30,553 nt of DNA, taken from positions 1-30,553 of the forward strand of contig CAKVBV010000029.1 in assembly GCA_934725535.1 (NCBI GenBank). The letters run 5' to 3'. Made by a program: the position numbers and the translations under genes. The stretch comes from an uncultured Bacteroidales bacterium. Lineage in GTDB: Bacteria > Bacteroidota > Bacteroidia > Bacteroidales > Paludibacteraceae. A model generated the notes under the pieces. That model made no database searches, was not told the origin of the DNA, and saw only the letters and a program-made list of their open reading frames with translations. Positions 17,086 to 26,638 of the stretch are shown piece by piece; the stretch's first letter is position 1, and each line of letters begins with the position of its first letter.

Positions 17086-20000
17086 CTATGGTACCATCAC
17101 TTTGGTGGTGCAGTTGGTGCTACGGAGGATATAGATACCAGCCTGCGGTACAAAGAAGCATGCGGAGCGTGTGTCGGACTCTGTGGCGATGAGTTTGCCC
17201 GTGGCATCCAAGAGACTAACTGTTTGGTTGGTTGTCATAGATACCTCTATGCTATGACCTATAACACGGACATACATATCTGCTGCTACATTGTCTACAG
17301 CCGTAACGCGACGGAAGATGGCTGTGAGATAATAGTTTTGGTCCATAAATACGGTACGCGTGGCATGCTTGTCGCCATCGTCCCACATACTGAACTCATA
17401 GCCCTCGTCAGGTGTGGCAATAATCTCCACTTCGGTGCCGATAGGATACTTGCCGTTAACCTCTGCATTCACCGTACCACCATTACCTGCTTCGATATAA
17501 AGGATGAAGGTCTTGGTAAGGGTGAATGTTTTGGTTGCCGCTTCTGCCAAGTAGGAACTCTCCGTATAGTCCATTGGCTGCACGGAGATAGTAAACGTGC
17601 CTGCTTTACCTGCATCATAGATAAACTGCTTGGTAGTCTCTTGTGAGGAAATGACCGTATCCACCAATGCATTGTTTAACTTATCCGTAATAATGATATG
17701 GAACTTCTGTGCCGCACTGGTCCATGTAGCCGTGGCTTTGTAGTTATCTACGGTAACAGCGAGGTCCTGTATAGCATAATTCAGGACAGGACCTTCTTTC
17801 TGCTTGAATACCGGTGTGATAGTCAAGGACTGCGTTATAGTAAGCAGTAGCGGGTTGGCAGTGTATTGTGCGCCATTGACAAGCCAGTAGTCGAAGTCGT
17901 GGGTGGCATCGGGAGTAGCATAGAGAGCCAATTCCGTGCCATCGGCATAGGATTGTGTGCCTTGGATATTGGTGGTACCGCCGTTCGCTGTATTCACTGT
18001 AACGGTATAGGTGGTAATGGCTTCAAAGTACGCAATCAGAGTGGTGTTCTCCGTAATGACAATGGTACGGGTGGCATAAGTATTGCCATCGCTCCACTTT
18101 GTGAACTGATAGCCCTCGTCAGGTGTTGCAGTGATGGTTACGAGAGAGCCTTCATCGTACGTGCCATTGACTTCGCTATTGACGCTACCACCTGCGGTGG
18201 TCTCTATCGAGAGCGAGTAGCGGGTCGGTGTAACAGGTGTAGCAGAGATGTAGAAGGTAGCGGAAACCGTCTCACCAAGGTAGTAATAGTAGGTTTGCCC
18301 CTGATTAACAGGTGTTACACGTAGTGTGTAGTACCCCTCTGCAAGGTTGGTTATCTCGTAATATGTATTTGTTGTTAGTTCTCCAATAAGATAACTATCA
18401 TTTGCGTCGTATAGTTGTACTTCATACGCAGAGGCTGTACATGACCATGAAGCCACTGCTTTTGTGCCTGTGCTAACAACACTCAAGTTTTCGATAATGT
18501 ATTGTTGCTTTTCAGGTACTTCAAAACTACCACCATTGGCAAAACTTACTGCCGTACTATCCGCCGAATAGGCATATACACGCCATGAATAGGTATCGGG
18601 TCGCTCGAACTTGACAGAAACAGGTCTGTTTTTTACCCATCCATGCAGATAGGAATGACCATTACTCGTGTAAATCTGCAACGAGTAGAGCGGTGCCTCT
18701 TGGTCAGCATCCCATGTGAAATAATAGGTGATACTGTCTTGAGTTGATACTTGCAGGTTCTTGGGTTGGTACGGGTTTTCTTGTACCTCAAAAGGAGTAC
18801 CCTCCACGAAGTCTGAAACAGGCACATAGTCTGTGGTCAGGGTGCGCACGTACCATCGGTAACTTCTTGCTCCATTGAAGATAAGCGAAAGACTCTTCCC
18901 TTCTTCTGTATAATAAGTGGAATAGCCATCTGCGTCTGTCTGCTGCAAGCGTACCTCATAGTAGCCATCTACATAGGATTGCCATGTAAATTCCGCACCT
19001 GTAATGCTTATATTAACTTGCAGGTCGTAGGGCAGGTATTTAGCAGTGTAAGCATCGCATGGTGCTACGCTGTATGTCCACTTGTAGCCATCATAGTCTC
19101 CCACTACCAAACAAGCATCTTCTGAGAAAGAAGGAGAGTCGTAAGTCTGTTGGCATCCGTTCCATTCCCTCTTATCGGTAAGAGGATTACGGTCAACAAG
19201 CAGGCATTGTACGCTATTGGAATAGATAGTCAGTGTGGTTGTCCACCAGCCATCAGCCTGCTGTTGTGCCGGTGTGCACCCGTAACTTTGGTCCGTCCAC
19301 CAATAGCAGTACATACCGTTGGAGGTGTCCATACCGCTCGTTGCGGGGATATAGGAGCGTATTGTGATATTCTTACTCTCTGCGTCAGTAGCAGTGAAAT
19401 AATATGTAGTACCATCAGTAAGACTATTGCCATGGGTGTCAAGAGGCGTGACGGCTACATAGTATCCTCCTGTATAAGGTACGGTATATTGCCATGTGTG
19501 CGTAACCACGGTAGTTGTGCACAGGGCTGTCCAATTGTTGTCATAGAGGACAACCTCGTATTGCGGTGCAGCACTCTCCCAAGTGGCTGTGGCAAAAAGT
19601 CCCTGTGCAGAGACTGACAAGTCGGATATGGAGAAGTCCGGTGTGCTGTACACAGAAACCATCGTTCCGTTTTTGTATCCTTGGAAGGTAGTGTCGGCAG
19701 TGCAAGCATATACTGTCCAGTTGTAGTAGCCTGACTCTCTGAACGTATAAGAATCGGACATCTGTGATACTGCGTGTGCATGAACGGTGTTGCCTGTGCT
19801 TGTATTCGTTATAACAATATAGTACAACGGTGAGGTCTGTTCGGCAGTCCATGTGAAAGTGTATGTGTAACCATCATCGGAGTCTGCTTGCAGGTTCTGC
19901 GGCTCGTAGGGATTTGCAGGGACTGTAATGTCGGGACCCTGTACATATTCCGAAAGCATATTGCCCTCATCGTCTAATGCACATACTTTCCATGCCAAGC

Positions 20001-23000
20001 GGCTGTTGTTAAATCCGCTTACATTGAGTGTCAATGTGGTATTGTAAGAGGTAAACGAGTAGTCAGAGCCATCCTCCTTTGTGAGTATTATCCGGAAATA
20101 GTTCCCTTGTTGTACCTGCCATGACATAGTAATAGTACCATAGTTTGTCGTTGCTTGAAGGTTGTATGGGGTATATTCGGAATTCTCATTAGTAAAGACA
20201 AAACTCTCCTGTACAGCAGAGCCTGTGTAGTAAGTCAGTTCTTCATTAGCAGGTCGTATCCACACCCAATATGTGCCTTGCTCCGATGCCGTATAGGTGT
20301 AGGATTTATCAGCCTGTGTGGAGGATTCCAACGTGTTTTCGTTGTTGTCATATATCTTGACATGGTAGTACGGTGCATCGCCTTCCCATGTGATAGTAGC
20401 CGTAAGACCAGTCTTGCTGATTTGCAGGTTGGAGATTACACTACTTGGTGCAGAAGTAACCGTAATGGTACCATCTGCACACGTTTGTGCTATCTCTGTG
20501 TCGTCCTGCAAGTTGGCAATCACACACCATGTGTAGTCTCCATTGAGGGCGAGAGTTACATCACTATATAGGTATGTATCTGTGGAGGTATGGTACGTGC
20601 TGCCACTGCTCGCATAAGTAACAACCAATGTATATGACGCGGCTGTGCGGTCTGCCTGCCATGAGAAGGTGTAATGATACCCATCTGTACTCGTAGCAGT
20701 AAGGTTATATGGCTGATAGGGGTTGTCTTGGATTATGAAATCGTTGCCTTGTACCCAATCAGACAGGGCTTCTCCACTCAGTGTGCGTGCGCGTACCCAC
20801 CAATGATAGGTGTCAGCGGTTTGGAATGTCATTGCGGTAGAAGTTCCATATACAGTGGTGGTCTCTTCGTAATCGCTATTATTGCGTGTATATTTGAGTT
20901 CAAAGACATCTCCTTCCACTACATCCCATGAGAATGTAGTTTGAACATAATTGGCAACAGAGACTTGCAGGTTGGTAGGTACATAGTCAGATGCGACTTC
21001 TTTCTTGTACACATAGCCATAATACAATTCGGGCGTAGTGCCTCGGTAGTTCTGGAATCGTGCCAGCAGTATCACATCATCACCTTCCGCAAGTTCCTGC
21101 CCAGTAGAGAATTTGGTATTGTTCAGCCAACGCAGGCGATATGCATACATGCTGTTCTCCACATCTTTGTCTTTTATGTAGAATCTTGCATTCCCATAGT
21201 CTGTGCTTATTTCGCTTATGGTAGTAACATTACCACGTACAAAATAAGGTATCAGTGAGAACTCATTGGAAGACAGTGCATTTGCCATATCCAATGCTTG
21301 TGCTACCGTGAGGGCAGTTACAGTGGTATTGTTCATCTGTACTCCGTCTATGGACATCCGAGCGGCAGAGACAGACACCGTATCGGTATATCTGATGCTG
21401 TTTGCTACTATGGTATAGGCGATTTGGTAGTTACCGTTCTCGTCCAACCATACAGTGGCGGCTCCATCGGTAATAGATTCTTCGATTTCCTGCCCTCTTG
21501 AGGTATAGTAAAGTTTGGAATACGTGGGAGACATTGTGCCTATGGCATACGTGCTATTTGCATCAAGCAGGTAAGAACCTATGACGGAATAGGGTGCAGC
21601 ACAATACAAATCCAGCCGCAAACGTGCCGCAACTGTGTTTGTGGTCGGGTCATCATCGGAGAGAAGGTGTATTTCCCTGTTGTTAACATCATAGGTGCGA
21701 ATCTCTCCTGAGACGAAATTCATATTCGGCGTGGCTTTCATCGGTGGTGTAGAGCAGTCAGTGGCATAGATATTGTATCTATACATATCCGTTCCACCTA
21801 TTTCCAAGCATATATCACCTGTTATGTCCGTGTAGTTTGCCGTCTGCTGTGCGTTCGACCAGTTAGAGCCCGTTACATCCTTATTGACAGCAAGACAGTT
21901 GATAGAGGAAGCGGTAGAGGCAATGGTGGCTGTGTACCAGCCATCGGCATCCAAGGCAGTAGGGATGCATTGCCCTGTGTTGTCGTCAGCCCACCACCAT
22001 ATCCAAAGACCGTTGGTGATGTCCATATCGCAGTCTGTGGCTTTGGTAAGGCGAATGGTATATTGTCCTTTGATGGTTGTATCAATAAAGACGGAGTCCG
22101 ATGTTACAGTAAGCAGGAAGCGGTGTTCCCCGCGTGCCGATGCGGTGAGGATGGGGTATGCTGTGCTGCTGTTAGTAGGAAGAATGCCTACGGACAATTC
22201 ATAGTTGCCAGTGCTGAGCGATGAGACTGAGCGCCACACGTTGTAGGCACTCGTGTAGTAATAGCCAGGGGACAAGTTGTATTCCGCGTTGATTGTCAGG
22301 GTGGTATAATACGCATCGTCTTTGTAGATGATGTATGCCAGTTTTCCTTCTGCCGACGTTACGCCCGAATTTTGGAACGGGTAGATACTGAACGATATAT
22401 CATCGTATTTGCTGAGTCGTGTCTGTGAGTTGAGCGTTATTTCATCGGCAATGATAAGCGGTATAGGCGCGTTGCCTTGGTTGGGTTGGATACCTGTGAA
22501 GGCTGTGACTTGCTCCGTGAAGCCCTGCCCGCTGGCAGCACCACCCGTGCCTTGATAAGAGGGATCCAGTGCGGATATAGGGAAATACCCGTCGGAATAG
22601 CCGTTCCAGCCCCAGTTGATATGCACGTAACCGTTGGACTGCATACCGTCAAGGACAAAGGCATGCCCTTCGTCGTTGGTGGTACGCCCACTCATGAAGA
22701 TTGGGTGATTGGCTTGCAAGTCCTGCGCAATGACAGCGAGCATTTCGGTCTCGTCCATATAGTCCTTGGGGAGTACACGCATACCCATATCGTAACCGAA
22801 ATGGTTGATGAGGGACTGCATCATAGTATTGGAGTTGGCTCCACTGCCACCGTTGGCGGATATGTCATAGTTCATATCGCAGGAGATACCTACATGGGAC
22901 ATCAACGTGGCGACAGCGTTTGCCTGCGTGGTGGTGTAGTTGCCGTTGTAGTCGGGAAGCATATTTGCCCAGTCATAGATAGTGTTGGCGAAGTCTGCCG

Positions 23001-23667
23001 AGAGGGTCTGATTGTTCCACTCGTAGGAATAGGAGTCTTGTCCGCGAGTGGGGTACTTGTGGTAGTACATGATTTGACTGACGGCAGTGGCTACGCAGCC
23101 TGTGACACACCGTTCTCCGTCCTTGATTGGGCAGAGGTTGTTGAAGGGTGTTCCTTGTCCCCAGGCGGTTTGTCCGAGGAGGGGTGCAACGGTGGGATAG
23201 GTGGTGTAGGCAGCCGTAGCAGAGAAAGAAGCAGCGGCTGCCTTGAGGTTGGCGGCAGGATTGCCGGAGAGTGAGGCTATCTCGGATGCATACATACGCA
23301 GCCAGAAGCGCAGGTTGTCGGGCATGTTGTCCGCATCAAAATGACCGTTGTCCGTGTAGCCGAGGATAGCACGTGTACGGTCGTCGGCAGAGACAATGAC
23401 AAAGCCACCATCGTCGGCTGTGGTGTTGAAGACGTAGAGCGCAGGGGTAGCGTTGTCGGTCTGCGTTTGGGTGTACGCCAGTTGCATAGACTGCACCGAT
23501 TGGGAGGCAGAGAGTGCACGGCGGATACGTTGGGCGGAAGATACGGACGGCTGATTGTCAGCGGCAAAGCGTCCTGCGATTTGCATAGCCTCTTCCATGG
23601 TGCGCGGATTGGCAAAGGTGAGCATTGCCATGACCACGGTAATAAATAATGTAAAGAAACGTTTCAT
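17086..23667 (-). CDS. Giant modular C10 (streptopain-like) cysteine protease, T9SS cargo
   Basis: A 2193-residue secreted protein. It has a signal peptide (1-19), a Spi-type prodomain (about 22-140) and a peptidase C10 domain (about 155-395) with catalytic Cys191 in CVTGCVATAVSQIM, His335 in DEGHAFVLDG, and INWGWNG at 350-356. After it come a Trp-rich carbohydrate-binding-like module (about 533-640), an OB-like domain (about 785-890), and nine Fn3-like modules starting near 895, 982, 1075, 1164, 1252, 1344, 1543, 1631 and 1722. A second Trp-rich module lies at about 1432-1540. InlB-type repeats lie near 1817-1955 and 2053-2120, with another Fn3-like unit near 1964. The last about 65 residues (VSLLDATGKLI...GIYILR...KVMV) look like a T9SS type A sorting domain. 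C10 proteases (SpeB, periodontain/PrtT) degrade host or dietary protein at the cell surface. The gene stands alone, with no operon partner visible. Confidence 0.93.
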   Translation of the reverse strand: MKRFFTLFITVVMAMLTFANPRTMEEAMQIAGRFAADNQPSVSSAQRIRRALSASQSVQSMQLAYTQTQTDNATPALYVFNTTADDGGFVIVSADDRTRAILGYTDNGHFDADNMPDNLRFWLRMYASEIASLSGNPAANLKAAAASFSATAAYTTYPTVAPLLGQTAWGQGTPFNNLCPIKDGERCVTGCVATAVSQIMYYHKYPTRGQDSYSYEWNNQTLSADFANTIYDWANMLPDYNGNYTTTQANAVATLMSHVGISCDMNYDISANGGSGANSNTMMQSLINHFGYDMGMRVLPKDYMDETEMLAVIAQDLQANHPIFMSGRTTNDEGHAFVLDGMQSNGYVHINWGWNGYSDGYFPISALDPSYQGTGGAASGQGFTEQVTAFTGIQPNQGNAPIPLIIADEITLNSQTRLSKYDDISFSIYPFQNSGVTSAEGKLAYIIYKDDAYYTTLTINAEYNLSPGYYYTSAYNVWRSVSSLSTGNYELSVGILPTNSSTAYPILTASARGEHRFLLTVTSDSVFIDTTIKGQYTIRLTKATDCDMDITNGLWIWWWADDNTGQCIPTALDADGWYTATIASTASSINCLAVNKDVTGSNWSNAQQTANYTDITGDICLEIGGTDMYRYNIYATDCSTPPMKATPNMNFVSGEIRTYDVNNREIHLLSDDDPTTNTVAARLRLDLYCAAPYSVIGSYLLDANSTYAIGTMSPTYSKLYYTSRGQEIEESITDGAATVWLDENGNYQIAYTIVANSIRYTDTVSVSAARMSIDGVQMNNTTVTALTVAQALDMANALSSNEFSLIPYFVRGNVTTISEISTDYGNARFYIKDKDVENSMYAYRLRWLNNTKFSTGQELAEGDDVILLARFQNYRGTTPELYYGYVYKKEVASDYVPTNLQVSVANYVQTTFSWDVVEGDVFELKYTRNNSDYEETTTVYGTSTAMTFQTADTYHWWVRARTLSGEALSDWVQGNDFIIQDNPYQPYNLTATSTDGYHYTFSWQADRTAASYTLVVTYASSGSTYHTSTDTYLYSDVTLALNGDYTWCVIANLQDDTEIAQTCADGTITVTSAPSSVISNLQISKTGLTATITWEGDAPYYHVKIYDNNENTLESSTQADKSYTYTASEQGTYWVWIRPANEELTYYTGSAVQESFVFTNENSEYTPYNLQATTNYGTITMSWQVQQGNYFRIILTKEDGSDYSFTSYNTTLTLNVSGFNNSRLAWKVCALDDEGNMLSEYVQGPDITVPANPYEPQNLQADSDDGYTYTFTWTAEQTSPLYYIVITNTSTGNTVHAHAVSQMSDSYTFRESGYYNWTVYACTADTTFQGYKNGTMVSVYSTPDFSISDLSVSAQGLFATATWESAAPQYEVVLYDNNWTALCTTTVVTHTWQYTVPYTGGYYVAVTPLDTHGNSLTDGTTYYFTATDAESKNITIRSYIPATSGMDTSNGMYCYWWTDQSYGCTPAQQQADGWWTTTLTIYSNSVQCLLVDRNPLTDKREWNGCQQTYDSPSFSEDACLVVGDYDGYKWTYSVAPCDAYTAKYLPYDLQVNISITGAEFTWQSYVDGYYEVRLQQTDADGYSTYYTEEGKSLSLIFNGARSYRWYVRTLTTDYVPVSDFVEGTPFEVQENPYQPKNLQVSTQDSITYYFTWDADQEAPLYSLQIYTSNGHSYLHGWVKNRPVSVKFERPDTYSWRVYAYSADSTAVSFANGGSFEVPEKQQYIIENLSVVSTGTKAVASWSCTASAYEVQLYDANDSYLIGELTTNTYYEITNLAEGYYTLRVTPVNQGQTYYYYLGETVSATFYISATPVTPTRYSLSIETTAGGSVNSEVNGTYDEGSLVTITATPDEGYQFTKWSDGNTYATRTIVITENTTLIAYFEAITTYTVTVNTANGGTTNIQGTQSYADGTELALYATPDATHDFDYWLVNGAQYTANPLLLTITQSLTITPVFKQKEGPVLNYAIQDLAVTVDNYKATATWTSAAQKFHIIITDKLNNALVDTVISSQETTKQFIYDAGKAGTFTISVQPMDYTESSYLAEAATKTFTLTKTFILYIEAGNGGTVNAEVNGKYPIGTEVEIIATPDEGYEFSMWDDGDKHATRTVFMDQNYYLTAIFRRVTAVDNVAADMYVRVIGHSIEVSMTTNQTVSLLDATGKLIATESDTRSACFFVPQAGIYILRSTNCTTKVMVP

Positions 23668-23781
23668 GTTGGTGTGATTTGATGGGTTAATAAATGTGGT
23701 TTGTTCCTGCTTTTGTTGTATATTGATTTATTTTAATATATAAGACACCCGTGGCCCAGGAATGCCCCGAATATCCGATTG

Positions 23782-23832
23782 AAAAAGGGTGCGCAAGGGG
23801 GCGGTATCGGTAGCCTATCCCTTGCGCATCCC
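23782..23832 (-). terminator. Intrinsic terminator after hisS
   Basis: On the minus strand GGGATGCGCAAGGG pairs with CCCTTGCGCACCC (13 bp, one bulged A) around a 19-base loop and is followed by TTTTT. Its upstream arm is made from the 11-bp tandem repeat that also contains the hisS stop codon. Confidence 0.75.
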
Positions 23833-23848
23833 TTGCTTATCCCTTGCT
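23816..23848. repeat. 11-bp tandem repeat x3 across the hisS stop codon
   Basis: Three units TATCCCTTGCG, CATCCCTTGCT and TATCCCTTGCT lie at 23816-23826, 23827-23837 and 23838-23848. They are the same family as 10892-10924. The last unit encodes the C-terminal Ser-Lys-Gly of HisS and most of its stop codon. Confidence 0.85.
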
Positions 23849-25198
23849 GAGGGCTTGCAGCACCTCTTCGGTTGTACACGGCTTTTGCTCGCCTGTTAAC
23901 ATATTTTTTAGCATGACCTTGTTGGCAGCCATCTCGTCGCCTCCGACAATAGCCACGAAAGGTATGTGCTTGGCATCGGCATACGCCATCTGCTTCTTCA
24001 TCTTGGCAGGCTCGGGGTACACCTCGACGCGCAGCCCCTGTGCGCGGAGCGACTGCGCCCACGTGGTGGCATAGCGCAGTTCGGCATCGCCGAAAGTGGC
24101 GAAGAGCAGTTGCGTGGTCAGGAGCATGTCAGCGGGGTAGAGGTCGAGTTCGGTGAGGACATCGTAGATGCGGTCGGCACCAAACGAGATACCCACACCG
24201 CTGACATCGGGGAGACCGAAGATGCCGGTGAGGTTGTCGTAGCGTCCGCCGCCCGTGATGCTGCCCATCTGCACGTCAAGTGCCTTGACCTCGAAGATGG
24301 CACCTGTGTAGTAGTTCAAGCCGCGGGCAAGGCAGAGGTCGAGAAGGACTGTAAGACCTCCCCTAACCCCTCCTTCAGAGGAGGGGGATGCAGAGTGGGG
24401 GCATCTGCTTGCCGATTCGTAGAGGTCGAAGATGGTGCGGAGTTCGGCGATGCCCTTCATGCCGATTTCCGAGGTGGCAAGAATGACAGAGAGTTGGTCG
24501 AGTTTGTCGGCGTTGCTGCCCGAGAGGTTGAGGATGGGTTGCAGGGCTGCGACGGCATCGTCGGAGAGTCCGCGCTCGCGCAGTTCGTCGTTGACCTTGT
24601 CCACACCTATCTTGTCGAGTTTGTCGATAGCGACGGTGATGTCTATCATCTTGTCGGGCGCACCAATGACCTCGGCGATGCCTGCAAGCACCTTGCGGTT
24701 GTTGATATGCAGGGCGACACGGATGCCGAAACGGCGATAGACCTCCTCGACAATCTGCATGAGTTCGACCTCGCAGAGCAGCGAGTTGGTGCCGATGACA
24801 TCGACATCACACTGGTAGAACTCGCGGTAACGCCCTTTCTGCGGACGGTCGGCGCGCCATACGGGTTGTATCTGGAAACGGCGGAAGGGGAACTGGAGTT
24901 GGTCGCGGTGCTGGACCACATAGCGCGCAAAAGGCACTGTGAGGTCGTAGCGCAAGCCCTTTTCGGGTGCTTCGGCAGCCTTCTCGCCCGAGTTCTGAAT
25001 GCGGAAAAGCAGTTTGTCGCCCTCTTCGCCGTACTTGCCCATGAGGGTGGAGATATTCTCCATGGCGGGGGTTTCTATTTGTTGGAAACCATAGAGGCGG
25101 AAGACCGACTTGATGGTGTCGAAGATGTAGTTGCGACGTGCCATCTCGATGGCTCCGAAGTCGCGCGTTCCTTTAGGAATACTTGGCTTTTGTATCAT
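23837..25198 (-). CDS. hisS: Histidine--tRNA ligase with an in-frame repeat insertion
   Basis: From the ATG at 25198 the protein has 453 residues (MIQKPSIPKGTRDFG). A longer upstream frame exists but adds 70 Arg/Pro-rich residues that overlap waaA and are not real. Class II synthetase motifs are clear: motif 2 region GLRYDLTVPFARYV, the HisRS signature LARGLNYYTG, and GGGRYDNLTGIFG, then an anticodon-binding domain near the C terminus. It charges tRNA-His in the cytoplasm. About 20 residues (around 263-282; ASRCPHSASPSSEGG then VRGG) are not found in the HisS proteins I know and are encoded by a copy of a palindromic repeat. The insertion sits just before the HisA signature region, probably in a surface loop. 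The gene starts 14 bases after waaA and ends in a tandem repeat and a terminator. Confidence 0.97.
   Translation of the reverse strand: MIQKPSIPKGTRDFGAIEMARRNYIFDTIKSVFRLYGFQQIETPAMENISTLMGKYGEEGDKLLFRIQNSGEKAAEAPEKGLRYDLTVPFARYVVQHRDQLQFPFRRFQIQPVWRADRPQKGRYREFYQCDVDVIGTNSLLCEVELMQIVEEVYRRFGIRVALHINNRKVLAGIAEVIGAPDKMIDITVAIDKLDKIGVDKVNDELRERGLSDDAVAALQPILNLSGSNADKLDQLSVILATSEIGMKGIAELRTIFDLYESASRCPHSASPSSEGGVRGGLTVLLDLCLARGLNYYTGAIFEVKALDVQMGSITGGGRYDNLTGIFGLPDVSGVGISFGADRIYDVLTELDLYPADMLLTTQLLFATFGDAELRYATTWAQSLRAQGLRVEVYPEPAKMKKQMAYADAKHIPFVAIVGGDEMAANKVMLKNMLTGEQKPCTTEEVLQALSKG
24356..24391. repeat. C/G-rich palindromic repeat, copy B, inside hisS
   Basis: ACCTCCCCTAACCCCTCC, a six-base loop, then GGAGGGG on the plus strand, matching 17008-17039 apart from one extra base and the loop. 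A further inverted pair (GATGC at about 24388, GCATC at about 24401) follows directly, so the inserted segment may extend to about 24410. The length keeps the hisS frame open. Confidence 0.85.
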
Positions 25199-25212
25199 GA
25201 TGTTTGTTGTAT

Positions 25213-26409
25213 TTACAAGTTGAAGATTGCGTGGAAGATACGGCCGGTGGCACCGCACTCGGACTGCACATAATCGGCGGCTTTCTGCCCCATCTCGTGG
25301 CGGCGGAGGAAGGCTTCGTCGAGGGCGTTGGTGAGTTCGGTGTAGTTGCGGACGGTACGCGCCGCATCGGCATTGAGGAGCCCGCGGGCTTCGCGGAACT
25401 TCTTCCACTTGGGGCCGAAGACCACGGGCATGCCATAGACCGCCGCCTCAAGGGTGTTGTGTATGCCTTCGCCGAAACCGCCGCCGATGTACGCCACGTG
25501 CCCGTAGCGGTAGATAGACGACAGCACGCCGATGGTGTCCACCAGCAATACGCGGCACTTGTCGAGGCTCATCGGTGTCGCCTCGGAGTAGCGCACGTAG
25601 CGTCCCTCGAAGAACTGGAAGATATGGTGGAGGTGTTCGGCGTCAATCTCGTGGGGCACCAGCACCAGTTTGGTGTTCGGCCGCTCGGCGATGTAGCGCG
25701 CCAGCAGTTGCTCGTCGGGGCACCATGTGCTGCCCGCCACAAGGACGCGTTCCGCACCCGCGGTGAAGCCCTCGACGATGGGCAGGTCTTTGGCGCGTTC
25801 CTTCACCTCCGACACGCGATCGAACCGCGTATCACCCGCGACAGACACGCGATGAATGCCGTGCTTGTCCAGCAACAGACGCGAGGCCTCGTCCTGCACA
25901 AAGATATGCTCAAAGCACGTGAGCAGGCGCAGATACGGCTTGCCCCACGGCAGGAAGAACAGTTGCCCCGGTCGGAAGATGGCGGAGATGAGATAGGTAG
26001 GCACGCGGTGACGCTTGAGGGCGTGGAGGTACGCCGGCCAGAACTCGTATTTGACGAAGATGGCGAGTTGCACATTCACGGTCTGCAGGAAGCGTTCCGC
26101 GTTGCGCTTGGTGGCAAAAGGCAGATAGACCACCTTGTCCACAAGGTCGTAGTTCTTGCGCAGTTCGTAGCCCGACGGCGAGAAGAACGTGAGCAGTATG
26201 CGGCGGTGGGGCTGCTCGTGGCGGAGACGCTCGATGACAGGCCGCGCCTGCTCGAACTCGCCTACCGATGCGGCATGAAACCACACCACAGGGCTGTCGC
26301 CCAACGACTTCAGTTCGTCCAACGCACGCCCCTGACCCGTCACAAGTTTCCTGGCTTTCTTGTGCCCGAGGAGAGCGGCTAAGCGTACGAGAAAAAAGTA
26401 TATGTACAT
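25213..26409 (-). CDS. waaA: 3-deoxy-D-manno-octulosonic acid (Kdo) transferase
   Basis: The 398-residue protein belongs to glycosyltransferase family 30. The N-terminal hydrophobic anchor (about 1-14) is followed by WFHAASVGEFEQ (43-54, with the catalytic-type Glu51), LTFFSPSGYE, VKYEFWP, VAGDTRFDRV, and the nucleotide-sugar binding region IGGGFGEGIHNTLEAAVYG. It adds Kdo from CMP-Kdo to the lipid A precursor on the inner face of the inner membrane. Related Bacteroides proteins start a few residues earlier; here the ATG at 26409 is the first after an in-frame stop and lies only 12 bases from the end of an inverted-repeat element, so the original start may have been trimmed. The likely promoter is on the far side of that element. 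hisS follows after 14 bases. Confidence 0.95.
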   Translation of the reverse strand: MYIYFFLVRLAALLGHKKARKLVTGQGRALDELKSLGDSPVVWFHAASVGEFEQARPVIERLRHEQPHRRILLTFFSPSGYELRKNYDLVDKVVYLPFATKRNAERFLQTVNVQLAIFVKYEFWPAYLHALKRHRVPTYLISAIFRPGQLFFLPWGKPYLRLLTCFEHIFVQDEASRLLLDKHGIHRVSVAGDTRFDRVSEVKERAKDLPIVEGFTAGAERVLVAGSTWCPDEQLLARYIAERPNTKLVLVPHEIDAEHLHHIFQFFEGRYVRYSEATPMSLDKCRVLLVDTIGVLSSIYRYGHVAYIGGGFGEGIHNTLEAAVYGMPVVFGPKWKKFREARGLLNADAARTVRNYTELTNALDEAFLRRHEMGQKAADYVQSECGATGRIFHAIFNL

Positions 26410-26420
26410 ACTACTATATA

Positions 26421-26626
26421 AGGGGGCGTTCTATAAATTCCCCCGTTTTACAATAAATTCAACAAACCAGGGTGCATCTCAAACTTTTTGGTGCTTTTTG
26501 TTTTTTGCTTGCATCTGTTTGATTTTCGCTCAATCACAATGCCCGCATTGCTCTTTCGCTCAACTCAAACATCTGCTAACCAAAAATTCAAAAATCACAC
26601 AAAGAGCAATTTACAGAACGCCCCCT
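26421..26626. mobile_element. 206-bp MITE-like element with 19-bp terminal inverted repeats
   Basis: AGGGGGCGTTCTATAAATT at 26421-26439 is matched 18 of 19 by the reverse complement of 26608-26626. The interior is AT-rich, with runs of T, and contains no credible gene. The length and the paired ends suggest a non-autonomous transposon derivative. I see no clear target-site duplication and cannot name the parent IS family. It occupies most of the 286-base gap between waaA and tsaD. Confidence 0.55.
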
Positions 26627-26638
26627 AAAATTATCCCG

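Noticed and set aside
25199..25408. Upstream extension of hisS by 70 codons
   Set aside because: The added residues are Arg/Pro-rich, overlap waaA and do not occur in HisS; the conserved N terminus begins at 25198.
23966..26382. Long plus-strand frames opposite hisS and waaA (435 and 392 codons)
   Set aside because: The minus strand encodes unmistakable HisRS and Kdo transferase motifs; the plus frames are shadows.
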